From Lewinellaceae bacterium (GTDB taxonomy: Bacteria; Bacteroidota; Bacteroidia; Chitinophagales; Saprospiraceae), in contig JADJSY010000051.1 of NCBI GenBank assembly GCA_016711435.1, forward strand, positions 1 to 41,772: a stretch of DNA of 41,772 nt, in the 5' to 3' direction. Made by a program: the position numbers and the translations under genes. The notes beneath the pieces were generated by a model that saw only the letters and a program-made list of their open reading frames with translations, was not told where the DNA came from and did not search any database. Shown piece by piece: positions 34,926-41,772 of the stretch; position 1 is the first letter of the stretch; every line of letters starts with the position of its first letter.

Positions 34926-35030
34926 GTTAAAGGTTGAGAAGGTTGTTGAGGGGAGGGATATACTCTAAAAGAATTTTTACTTTTAGTGGATGAATATCAA
35001 CCCCACCCTTCCAACCCCCTAACCTTTGAG
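34926..35030. repeat. Imperfect GGTTGAGAAGGTTGTTGAGG-word inverted repeat
   Basis: Left words (GGTTAAAGGTTGAGAAGG, about 34926-34960) pair loosely with CCCACCCTTCCAACCCCCTA (about 35002-35021). In between CTAAAAG and CTTTTAG form a 7-bp stem. Related words recur at 36687-36719. It forms the first part of the 500-bp gap before the RhlE gene; 35040-35160 shows nothing recognisable. Confidence 0.35.
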
Positions 35031-35162
35031 ACAGCCCGCACATGTGGTCATTTCCAACGGTGAATATGACAACTTTCAACGGCCTTCGGTGACAAAATTT
35101 CGATTAAACCGCAGATTGCAGGGATAAGACTACCCATTTGATGCTTTGATCGGTTAGCTACT

Positions 35163-35257
35163 GAGGTGACATCTGCGAGGTACGAGCAGGTGTCATCTCA
35201 GTGCGGAAGCGCTCCATTTACAGATGTCACTTGCTCGTACCTCGCAAATGACACCTC
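35163..35257. repeat. 37-bp-arm inverted repeat, GCGAGGTACGAGCA
   Basis: Arms 35163-35199 and 35221-35257 match at 32 of 37 positions. Each arm is itself partly palindromic (GGTGACAT...GTGTCATC), so it could form a cruciform. It lies in the RhlE-ABC ATPase gap. Confidence 0.65.
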
Positions 35258-35280
35258 TTCAACGGTTACAACTTGTAAGC

Positions 35281-35402
35281 AAAAGGGCAAAATAGCAAAC
35301 ATGAGTCATCCCGGATTTTGCCTGGATTTTGCATAAAACGACCACAAAGAGCGGCGGCTAGGTTGCACAAGGGATGACTCATGTTTGCTATTTTGCCTTT
35401 TT
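35281..35402. repeat. GAGTCATCCCGG element copy B
   Basis: Arms 35281-35312 and 35371-35402 match over 32 bp with one mismatch (GGCAAAATAGCAAACATGAGT). Internally it shares 22 bp (35301-35322) and TAAAACGACCACAA (35333-35346) with copy A at 24551-24780, with an extra 11 nt between. It ends 9 bp before the RhlE stop. It could be a MITE relic. Confidence 0.75.
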
Positions 35403-35411
35403 GCTTGGCAC

Positions 35412-36665
35412 TTACTCCTTCGCTCTGGGTTTGTGGCCGTCCCGCTGATGCGGGCGCCTGTGTTGCGGGCGCGGATGAGCCGGTTTCTCACCGTTCTTTT
35501 CGCGGTGGTGGGTGTTGTTGGGTCTGTCGGGTCTGGCGCTCAAAGAGGCCGGTAAAGCCAGTTTCTCGATGGGTTTGCCGATCAGTTTTTCAATCTTTTT
35601 TAGTCCGACCAGATCTTTCGGAGCAATCAGCGTAATGGCTGTTCCTTTGCGTTCAGCCCTCGCCGTACGTCCAATCCGGTGTACATAGTCCTCGGCATCG
35701 CGCGGTACGTCGTAGTTAACCACGAGGTCAATTCCGTCCACATCAATGCCACGGCTCAATACATCGGTAGCCACCAGGATGTCCACCTGCCTGTTGCGGA
35801 AAGCCATCATCACCTGTTCGCGTTCCTGTTGTTCGAGGTCGCTGCTGATTTGATTCACCTGCAAACCCTTGGCTTTCAGTTGCTTGTATAGCTGGGTCAC
35901 TGCTAGTTTAGTAGAACTGAATATCAGAATACGCTGGCCGACTTTATCTTTCAATAATTCCACCATCAACGGGAGTTTCTGGTGATCCTGTACCATGTAA
36001 ATGCCCTGGGTTACCCCTTCTGCGGGTTTGGAAAGCGCAATGCTGATCATTTCGGGGTTGTGGAGCAGGCTGCGGGCCAGTTTCAGTACACTGGGCGGCA
36101 TGGTGGCGGAAAAAAGCAGCCCCTGCCGTTTGGGATTCAGTGTTTTGATGATTTTCAGCAAATCGGGCTGGAAACCCATGTCGAGCATCCGGTCGGCTTC
36201 GTCGAGCACGAGGAATCGCAGGCGCGAAAAGTCGACATAACCCATGTTAAGGTGTGCGATCAGGCGCCCCGGAGTGGCGATAATAATATCGGCGCCGCTG
36301 GTGAGCGCAATTTTTTCCTGTGAAAAACTTTTACCGTCTCCACCGCCATACACGGCTATGGAAGAAACGCCGGTGAAATAGGAATAGGCCGCTACGACCT
36401 GGTCGATCTGGGTGGCTAATTCGCGGGTGGGTACTATGACAAGCGCCTGTGTAAAATTGCTTTCTCCCGATTCAATAATTTCATTGAGAATCGGCAACAC
36501 AAAAGCGGCCGTTTTGCCGGTACCTGTCTGCGCAACGCCAATGATATCTTTTCCTTCCAGGATGAGTGGAATGGCTTTTTCCTGAATTGGGGTGGCTGTT
36601 GTAAAGTTAAGTGCATCGATGCCATCCAGCAAATCGGGATGCAGGTCAAATTCTGTAAAATTCAA
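35412..36665 (-). CDS. DEAD-box RNA helicase (RhlE-like)
   Basis: A 417-residue ATP-dependent RNA helicase. Q motif FTEFDLHPDLLDGIDALNF and TPIQEKAIP; Walker A AQTGTGKT near 46-53; PTRELA; TPGRLIAHL; DEAD in LVLDEADRMLDMGF; SAT in LLFSATMPPS. The second RecA domain has ILIFSSTKLAVTQL, VDILVATDVLSRGIDV and HRIGRTARAERKG. The C-terminal tail (about 375-417) is rich in Arg, Pro and His, an RNA-binding type extension. It probably remodels rRNA or mRNA. Possible minus-strand -7 box AACCTTTG at 36806-36813 (one mismatch). Confidence 0.93.
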   Translation of the reverse strand: MNFTEFDLHPDLLDGIDALNFTTATPIQEKAIPLILEGKDIIGVAQTGTGKTAAFVLPILNEIIESGESNFTQALVIVPTRELATQIDQVVAAYSYFTGVSSIAVYGGGDGKSFSQEKIALTSGADIIIATPGRLIAHLNMGYVDFSRLRFLVLDEADRMLDMGFQPDLLKIIKTLNPKRQGLLFSATMPPSVLKLARSLLHNPEMISIALSKPAEGVTQGIYMVQDHQKLPLMVELLKDKVGQRILIFSSTKLAVTQLYKQLKAKGLQVNQISSDLEQQEREQVMMAFRNRQVDILVATDVLSRGIDVDGIDLVVNYDVPRDAEDYVHRIGRTARAERKGTAITLIAPKDLVGLKKIEKLIGKPIEKLALPASLSARPDRPNNTHHREKNGEKPAHPRPQHRRPHQRDGHKPRAKE

Positions 36666-36869
36666 AGTGGGTGTTTTATACTGAAAGTTGAGCGGTTGAG
36701 AATGTTGAAGGTTGAGAAAGTATTGGTAATCATTGAATTAAATTTCCTTCTCGTTCAAAACTACTTTGTGTTGACTATGTAAATGAAATTCCCTCATTTC
36801 CATTGCAAAGGTTGTAAAAATTCTTTGAAACAGACGAGTAATAAACAGCGGGCGGGTTATAAGGTTCGT

Positions 36870-36991
36870 GTTTGGTTTTTGGTGTTTAGTGTTTAGGGCG
36901 CTCCGCCTTTGTCAGCTGTGTGAAATTTGGCCAAAACACACATAGTCGCCAAACCCGAAGCGCCCTAAACACTAAACACCAAACACTAAAC
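36870..36991. repeat. 33-bp-arm GTTTAGTGTTTAG inverted repeat overlapping a stop codon
   Basis: 36870-36902 and 36959-36991 match over 33 bp with three mismatches; the inner 23 or so are perfect. The GNAT stop codon (36986-36988) lies inside the right arm. The word GTTTAGTGTTTAG is repeated tandemly. Confidence 0.8.
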
Positions 36992-37492
36992 ACGACGATA
37001 TATCCTGAACTCCTTGCTGCCGCCTTCGTAAATATTTCGGGTGCCGGTTTCCGTAAAACCTGATTTCAGGAGTACGTTCTGAGAAGCGCTGTTTTCAAAT
37101 GCCGTAAAAGCCACGATGTATTCAGGTTGTTTCCATTGAAACAGGTAATCGCAAAGAGCAGGGGTCACTTCGCTGGCCAGGCCACGCCCCCAATATTCAG
37201 GCGCAATGGTATAGCCTACTTCGTACTCTTCAGTTGTAGGATCAAAAGCGACATGCCGGGCGACGACGTAACCGACAAATGACCTGTTTTCTTTCCATTC
37301 GAGGATAAAAACGCCCAATCCAGGCTGTTTCTGACTATAATTCATCCATTCTGCCATACGTATCCGCACTACTTCCGGATCGTCGGTGGCCGGGCGGATA
37401 TGTCGCATTACGTCCGGGTCTGACTGTAATCTAAAAATATCTGGGAAATCGGTTTCCAGGATTGGGCGTATGTACAAGCGGGTTGTTTCCAT
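36986..37492 (-). CDS. GNAT family N-acetyltransferase
   Basis: A 168-residue RimJ/RimL-type acetyltransferase that would move acetyl from acetyl-CoA to an amine. Seen: LYIRPILETDFPDIFRLQSD, FILEWKENRSFVGYVVARHV, EYEVGYTIAPEYWGRGLASE (acetyl-CoA loop motif near 91-110), and AFENSASQNVLLKSGFTETG. Substrate unknown; ribosomal or small-molecule amines are both possible. It diverges from the GT39-like gene across a GTTATTAG-word stretch. The stop lies in an inverted repeat. Confidence 0.9.
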   Translation of the reverse strand: METTRLYIRPILETDFPDIFRLQSDPDVMRHIRPATDDPEVVRIRMAEWMNYSQKQPGLGVFILEWKENRSFVGYVVARHVAFDPTTEEYEVGYTIAPEYWGRGLASEVTPALCDYLFQWKQPEYIVAFTAFENSASQNVLLKSGFTETGTRNIYEGGSKEFRIYRRV

Positions 37493-37624
37493 TATGAGTA
37501 GTTATTAGTTATTGGTTATTAGTTTTGATAATCAAGCATTTGCAAAGATTTATGCGCTCTTTTTGCGACGTGTCTTATGAGCCAATCACTGTAAATTTTA
37601 CTATACCTGGTGTGGTAAATTATT

Positions 37625-37653
37625 TTGTCAATTTCATATCCTGCTTACCTTTA
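37625..37653 (+). promoter_or_regulatory. Promoter of the GT39-like gene
   Basis: TTG (37625-37627), 18 nt, TACCTTTA (37646-37653), one mismatch from TAnnTTTG, 30 nt before the ATG at 37684. This supports the 37684 start. Confidence 0.4.
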
Positions 37654-37683
37654 CCGCACACGAAAAACGCAGAACTTTTTGCC

Positions 37684-39422
37684 ATGGCAAAATCAAAGGC
37701 GACACGCCGCACCCCGACACCGCCCATAAAGTCAGTAGCCCGTAAACCCGCGGCTGCACCCAGCCCCCCGCCCGATTGGCGCGCATTGGCCGACCGCTAT
37801 GCCCTTCGGGCGCTTGGCGCCTTGCTTGTGATCGGTTTTATCCTGAGAATCCTGAACCTGGATGCGCTTTCGTTGTGGATCGACGAGTTTGTACATGTGA
37901 TCAGGGCCAGGGATTTTAATGCCGGTACCGGTCCGCTGCTGACGGATGACAACAATGGTATTTTGCTCACGGTCGTTTTGCTGCCTTTCTTCAAATTGTT
38001 CGGAGCGACGGCTTTCTGGGCGCGTTTTCCGAGTGTTTTATTCGGGGTAGGTGCGATTTACCTGATGTACCGTATAGGCGAACATTTATTCAATCGCTAC
38101 GTCGGTCTGCTGGCGGCATTTGCCGGCACCTTTTCCCTGTACCTGATTTTCTGGTCGCGTGTGGGGCGCAACTATGCCATTTTTGCTTTTTTCTATTTGT
38201 TGCTGGGCCTTGTTTTCTGGAAGGCTTTTGAAAACAAAAAAGACCCGGATGCGACAAATTTCTGGCAAAAAAACGGTATTTCTCCCAAATACACGCTATT
38301 GTTTATCCCCGTATTGGCGGCATCGCTGTTGTCGCATCAGCTGACTTTTTTCTTTGCATTTACAGTGGCAACCTATGCAATGATCGTCGCCTGCGGAAAG
38401 ATCATTCGCAGCGAGGGAGATCGTTTTCGGAATAAATATTTCTGGCTTGGTATAGCGTCGTTACCACTACTACTGATGGCGTTGCCCGGCGCCAATGACC
38501 TGTTGCGCGCGCCACTCTCTACCTTGTTGTCCGCACAGCAGATCGACTGGGTGCTGCCGCAATCGTCGCGGCTGACGGAGCTATGGGGCAACCAGCCCTG
38601 GGAGGCATTCGATATTTATCACGGGGTGTTGCGCTACGATCCGACCTTGTTGTATTTTCCCGCCGTTGCCGGTTTGGTCGTGGCATTCCTGCAATGGCCA
38701 CGCCCGGCAGCCTGGCTTGCCGGAAGTATCCTGACGCCTTTTCTGCTGATGAGTTTTCTGTTTCGGGATCCTTCCATGCCGCGGTATTTCATTTTTGTAT
38801 CCCTGGTTTTTGTTGTCTGCGGCTGTTTTTCTATTGGTTATTTGAGTATCTGACCGTAAAAAAAATCCCGAATGCTTCCAATGCATTCCGGTATGCCGCA
38901 GTGCTTTTGCCTTTCTTTTTTGTACTGGCCAGTGTGCGTTGGCCGGAATTAAAACGCCTCGTATTGGCAGAGCAACTGGAAGGCCACGTCGTCAATGAAA
39001 ATATCGGGGAATTCAATTTTACCAACTGGAAACAACCCTGCGATTTTGTCAACAAGAATCGGCAGTCGGGCGACGTACTCATGTCGACCGTCACAAATGC
39101 GGCTTCTTATTACCTGAATGAAGAAAACGTGTTGTGGTTCAGGCAGATGCAGTACAACACCAAACTGAAAAGATACGTACCCAATCCGCCCGAACCCGAC
39201 AAGTACAGTGCCGCCACTTTTGAAGACCTGCGCCGGACCGTGGCCACAGCGCCGCGCGGGTGGCTGCTGGCCGATTATTACATGGACAATGTATTTGTAG
39301 ATGATCCGTCGCGCATGTTCGTATATGAAAACCTGCAATATTACCCGGAAGCGTCTTCTGACGGGAGCGTAAAAGTTTTTGGATGGGATCGTTCCAAACC
39401 AAAGCCGCAAACCAAAACTTAG
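37684..39422 (+). CDS. ArnT/GT39-like membrane glycosyltransferase (one frameshift)
   Basis: About 580 residues corrected. A basic Pro-rich N-terminus (MAKSKATRRTPTPPIKS) is followed by the first membrane helix and the LDALSLWIDEFVHVIRARD segment, whose acidic pair after helix 1 is the catalytic Asp/Glu site of GT39/ArnT-type enzymes using lipid-linked sugars. Further helices follow (FGATAFWARFPSVLFGVGAI, YVGLLAAFAGTFSLYLIFWS). The frame changes at a T5 run (38826-38830); adding one T gives GCFFYWLFEYLTVKK and the hydrophobic and soluble C-terminus continues to 39422. ATG 37684 is preferred over 37525 because it follows the promoter. Probably glycosylates a lipid or protein in the periplasm. 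Confidence 0.7.
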
Positions 39423-39754
39423 TAGTGCAATTGGGGAAGGCGGCAGATAAAATTATCTCCATTCCCTATATGATGAACATATCACAACAAGCGTATGATT
39501 CTCCAACTTTGGAAATGGAGATCAGATACCAGGGGGTCAACAGTAATAAAGAAGCGTTGGTCATTTTTAACGACGACAACGCCGTGTATTTACCGGCTAA
39601 TACAGGAAAAAATATCGAATTGCGCACACTCAGGGTGCAAAAGCAGTTTGTAAAACCCGGATACAATAAAATTCAGGTGCTGTATGAAGAAGCCGTTCAA
39701 TACGATCCCGACAAAGGATTTACTGTTTTCTACATCGGCTTTTCGGGTAAATGA
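39383..39754 (+). CDS. Hypothetical protein, beta-rich, overlapping the GT39-like gene
   Basis: A 123-residue ORF that begins 40 nt inside the preceding gene in another frame. The sequence (LVVQLGKAADKIISIPYMMN, LEMEIRYQGVNSNKEALVIF, VQKQFVKPGYNKIQVLYEEA) looks like a beta-sandwich with no signal peptide of its own. It may be a separate coupled gene or, given the indels nearby, the true C-terminal domain of the GT39-like protein joined by a frameshift near 39400-39425. No family recognised. Confidence 0.5.
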   Translation: MGSFQTKAANQNLVVQLGKAADKIISIPYMMNISQQAYDSPTLEMEIRYQGVNSNKEALVIFNDDNAVYLPANTGKNIELRTLRVQKQFVKPGYNKIQVLYEEAVQYDPDKGFTVFYIGFSGK

Positions 39755-39825
39755 GTAAAAGGGCAAAAATAACAAAGGGCAAAAAGCAATGTAGATCAAT
39801 GCGTTACAGAAAATTTTGTCCTAAC

Positions 39826-39833
39826 TATTTTTG
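39826..39833 (+). promoter_or_regulatory. -7 box TATTTTTG before the acetyl-CoA hydrolase gene
   Basis: TATTTTTG followed by C matches TAnnTTTG, 81 nt before the ATG at 39914. The only nearby TTG (39816-39818) is too close to be the -33 element. Confidence 0.4.
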
Positions 39834-39913
39834 CAGACCGGGTTAAATCGAAAGGCCGGAACAATGTTATCCAAATACATTTCAAAAAAGATTTAGAGCA
39901 TAAAAACGAACAA

Positions 39914-41254
39914 ATGACCTACGTCTCCGCCGAACAGGCCCTGCAAATTGTCCAGTCCGGGCATCGCGTGTATATTCATGGAAGTGCATGTACCCCTATT
40001 TTTATGTTGCATCAATTGGCCCTGCAAGCGCCGAGGTTGAATGACGTCGAACTGGTTTTTATCAGCATGTACGGCGACATTGAAGTAGATAAACCACAAT
40101 ACCAGTCCAATTTCAGGATCAATTCCCCTGTTCGTATCGGGCAGTATCCGCAGGCAGTGAATGAAGGCCGGGCCGATTATGTGCCGGTGTTTTTGAGTGA
40201 AATACCTGAATTGTTCAAACGCAAGATTCTCCTTTGGACGTTGCCATTGTACAGGTTTCTCCACCGGATGCGCATGGATTTTGCTCGCTGGGCACTTCCG
40301 TGGATATTGCCCGCTCGGCGGTCAATACGGCGCGTTATGTGATTGCACAAGTGAATTCCCAGGTGCCACGCACCTGGCGACGGCATGATTCCGGTCAGCC
40401 GCTTTCATGCGATGGTCTGGCAGGAAACCGAGCTCCAGGAGGTGCGTTTTGGCGATGAAGTCGGCGAAGTAGAGATGCAAATCGGTCGGCTGGTGGCCGG
40501 ACTAACCGAAAACCGCAGTACCCTGCAAATGGGTATCGGCTCCATTCCAGATGCGGTGTTGCGCTGCCTGGGCGACCACAAAGACCTCGGCGTGCACACC
40601 GAAATGTTTTCTGACGGCCTGATCGATTTGATTGAAAAAGGCGTGGTGACGAATCGTTACAAAAAGATTCACCCCAATAAAACGGTGAGCGGTTTTTGCG
40701 CTGGGTACCCGGCGTTTGTACGATTTTGTCGACGACAATCCCGCATTCGCTTTCCTCGACATCGACTATGTCAACGAGGCTTCCGTCATCAAACGCAACG
40801 ACCGCGTGGTGGCCATCAACAGTGCTATTGAAGTGGACCTGACCGGGCAGGTTTGCGCCGACTCTATCGGTACCTACCACTATTCCGGCGTAGGCGGGCA
40901 GATGGATTTTTTATGCGCGGCGCAGCCCTACCAAGGACGGTAAACCGGTCATTGCCCTTTCCTCCCGCACCAAAAAAGGGGTTTCGCGCATCGTTCCACT
41001 CCTGAAGCCGGGCGCAGGCGTCACCACCACGCGCGCCCATGCGCATTACGTTGTCACGGAGTACGACGTGGCGTTTTATGGGGAAAAACCTGCGGCAACG
41101 CGCCCATGCGCTGTTGAACATTGCGCACCCCGACGACCGGGAGGCCCTGGAACGGGCAAGCTGGGAACGATTCAAGATTTTGAATGAATCTGGCGCCACT
41201 AAAGCAGTAGCACGGCCTGATAAGGTTTCACTAATTATGCGTTCCCCAGTTTGA
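39914..41254 (+). pseudogene. Acetyl-CoA hydrolase/CoA-transferase family, multiply frameshifted
   Basis: Pieces in three frames reconstruct a complete protein of about 430-450 residues: MTYVSAEQALQIVQSGHRVY, LDVAIVQVSPPDAHGFCSLG, MQIGRLVAGLTENRSTLQMG, VHTEMFSDGLIDLIEKGVV, NEASVIKRNDRVVAINSAIE, and RQRAHALLNIAHPDDREALE. HTEM carries the Glu usually assigned as covalent CoA acceptor. The family moves CoA between carboxylates or hydrolyses acetyl-CoA. Indel sites: CC at 40231, the CCTGGC at 40373-40378 (two bases short), T5 at 40693-40697 (one too many), T6 at 40907-40912 with CCCTACC at 40926, and G4 at 41080-41083. Nearly all lie in homopolymers and all restored pieces are well conserved, favouring sequence error over decay. 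Confidence 0.75.
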
Positions 41255-41288
41255 CAGCCGCAGCGCGGCGGCAATATTTGTAGCCTGT

Positions 41289-41772
41289 CTACCCTGTATT
41301 CTGGTATGTCTGGCTAAATTCCTTGTGGTAAATACGAACTAAAAGGATGAACATGGAAATCAGGATCGGCCCGAAAATGAAGCCGATAAAACCGAATAAT
41401 TTAAGTCCGACAATGACCCCGAACAAGGTGATGAGCGGGTGCGTATGCCCGATTTTTTTCAAGACCCACATCCGGGCGATATTATCGACCGAACCGAGTA
41501 TCAGCACTCCATACAGGAAGATGAGCAAGGCTTTTCCGTCTTCGCCATTGGCTAATAAAATCAACGAAAGCGGTATGTATGCCAGGGCTACCCCGAACAC
41601 GGGCATCATACCGGATACGAAGGTGATCGCAAACCACAACCAGGGATTTTCCACCCGGCCAGCCAGTAAATCAGCAGGCCCGTAAATCCCTGAACAACCC
41701 CATTAAAGGAATACCGAGTGCATTGGACCAGACCATTTCGTGCAGGTGTTTTTGCACATAATTTACATTTTC
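41289..41772 (-). CDS. AI-2E family transporter, C-terminal part (window edge, two frameshifts)
   Basis: The readable part (41289-41654) is a polytopic membrane protein with WFAITFVSGMMPVFGVALAY, LLIFLYGVLILGSVDNIARM and LITLFGVIVGLKLFGFIGFI. The P-x-x-G and SVDN elements are typical of AI-2E/PerM/YdiK-like transporters. Upstream, the same protein continues to the edge as IPLMGVVQGFTGLLIYWLAG if one G is added to each of two G runs (plus-strand C runs at 41654-41656 and 41698-41701). The N-terminal part is outside. Function in this organism uncertain (AI-2 or other export). Confidence 0.7.

Noticed and set aside
39914..41254. Programmed ribosomal frameshifting
   Set aside because: Too many shifts in both directions, most in homopolymers without a slippery-site plus structure; an error or decay explains them better.

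Overview
The window looks like chromosomal DNA of a Bacteroidota bacterium, most likely in or near the Saprospiria (Saprospiraceae or Haliscomenobacter-like). The evidence is two proteins with type IX secretion (T9SS) C-terminal sorting domains, a PorP/SprF-family protein next to a PorE-like OmpA protein, TAnnTTTG promoter boxes, a LytS/LytTR two-component pair with a two-component-regulator propeller, a Rho factor with a long disordered insert, and the Bacteroidota-specific small protein DUF4295 (bL38) beside rpmB and rpmG. No plasmid, phage or IS transposase was seen.

Layout. 1-2.8 kb: a broken DUF2281/PIN toxin-antitoxin remnant at the edge, a beta-helix lipoprotein and an outer-membrane barrel protein, both with frameshifts. 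2.9-7.0 kb (minus strand): LLM flavin oxidoreductase, murA and serS. 7.3-9.6 kb: rho with a long leader. 9.7-14.6 kb: MOSC protein, then the SprF-like and PorE-like envelope pair. 14.7-20.5 kb: 2-oxoacid dehydrogenase E2, MpaB/DUF2236 oxygenase, a cytosolic metal-receptor-like protein and a secreted S8 peptidase. 20.5-21.5 kb: tRNA-Arg(ACG), rpmB, rpmG, bL38. 21.5-30.1 kb: a LytS-type sensor kinase, a small protein with two EAD11-like domains, a broken VCBS/T9SS surface protein and a LytTR regulator. 30.2-34.9 kb: an ABC-2 permease fused to an M1 peptidase, with its ATPase. 35.4-41.8 kb: RhlE-type helicase, GNAT, an ArnT/GT39-like membrane protein, an unknown small protein, a heavily frameshifted acetyl-CoA hydrolase/transferase and the edge of an AI-2E transporter.

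The main unexplained structure lies between the genes. Most intergenic gaps carry a long inverted repeat, with arms of about 15-83 bp, often perfect. Each is built from its own short degenerate word (such as GTTATCA, GGTTTGAT or GGATTxxxx) and most lie within about 25 bp of a stop codon; in three cases the stop codon is inside the arm. Two pairs are related to each other: a GTTATCA-word pair in opposite orientation flanks one gene, and a GAGTCATCCCGG element occurs at 24.6 and 35.3 kb. These are the best candidates for something undescribed.

Frameshifts are frequent, mostly 1-nt changes in homopolymers, and concentrate at the two ends of the window and in the VCBS gene. This suggests sequence error near contig ends, mixed with some real decay. 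Pathway links in the window are otherwise modest: envelope and T9SS functions recur, and the kinase and regulator are plausible partners although 5 kb apart.
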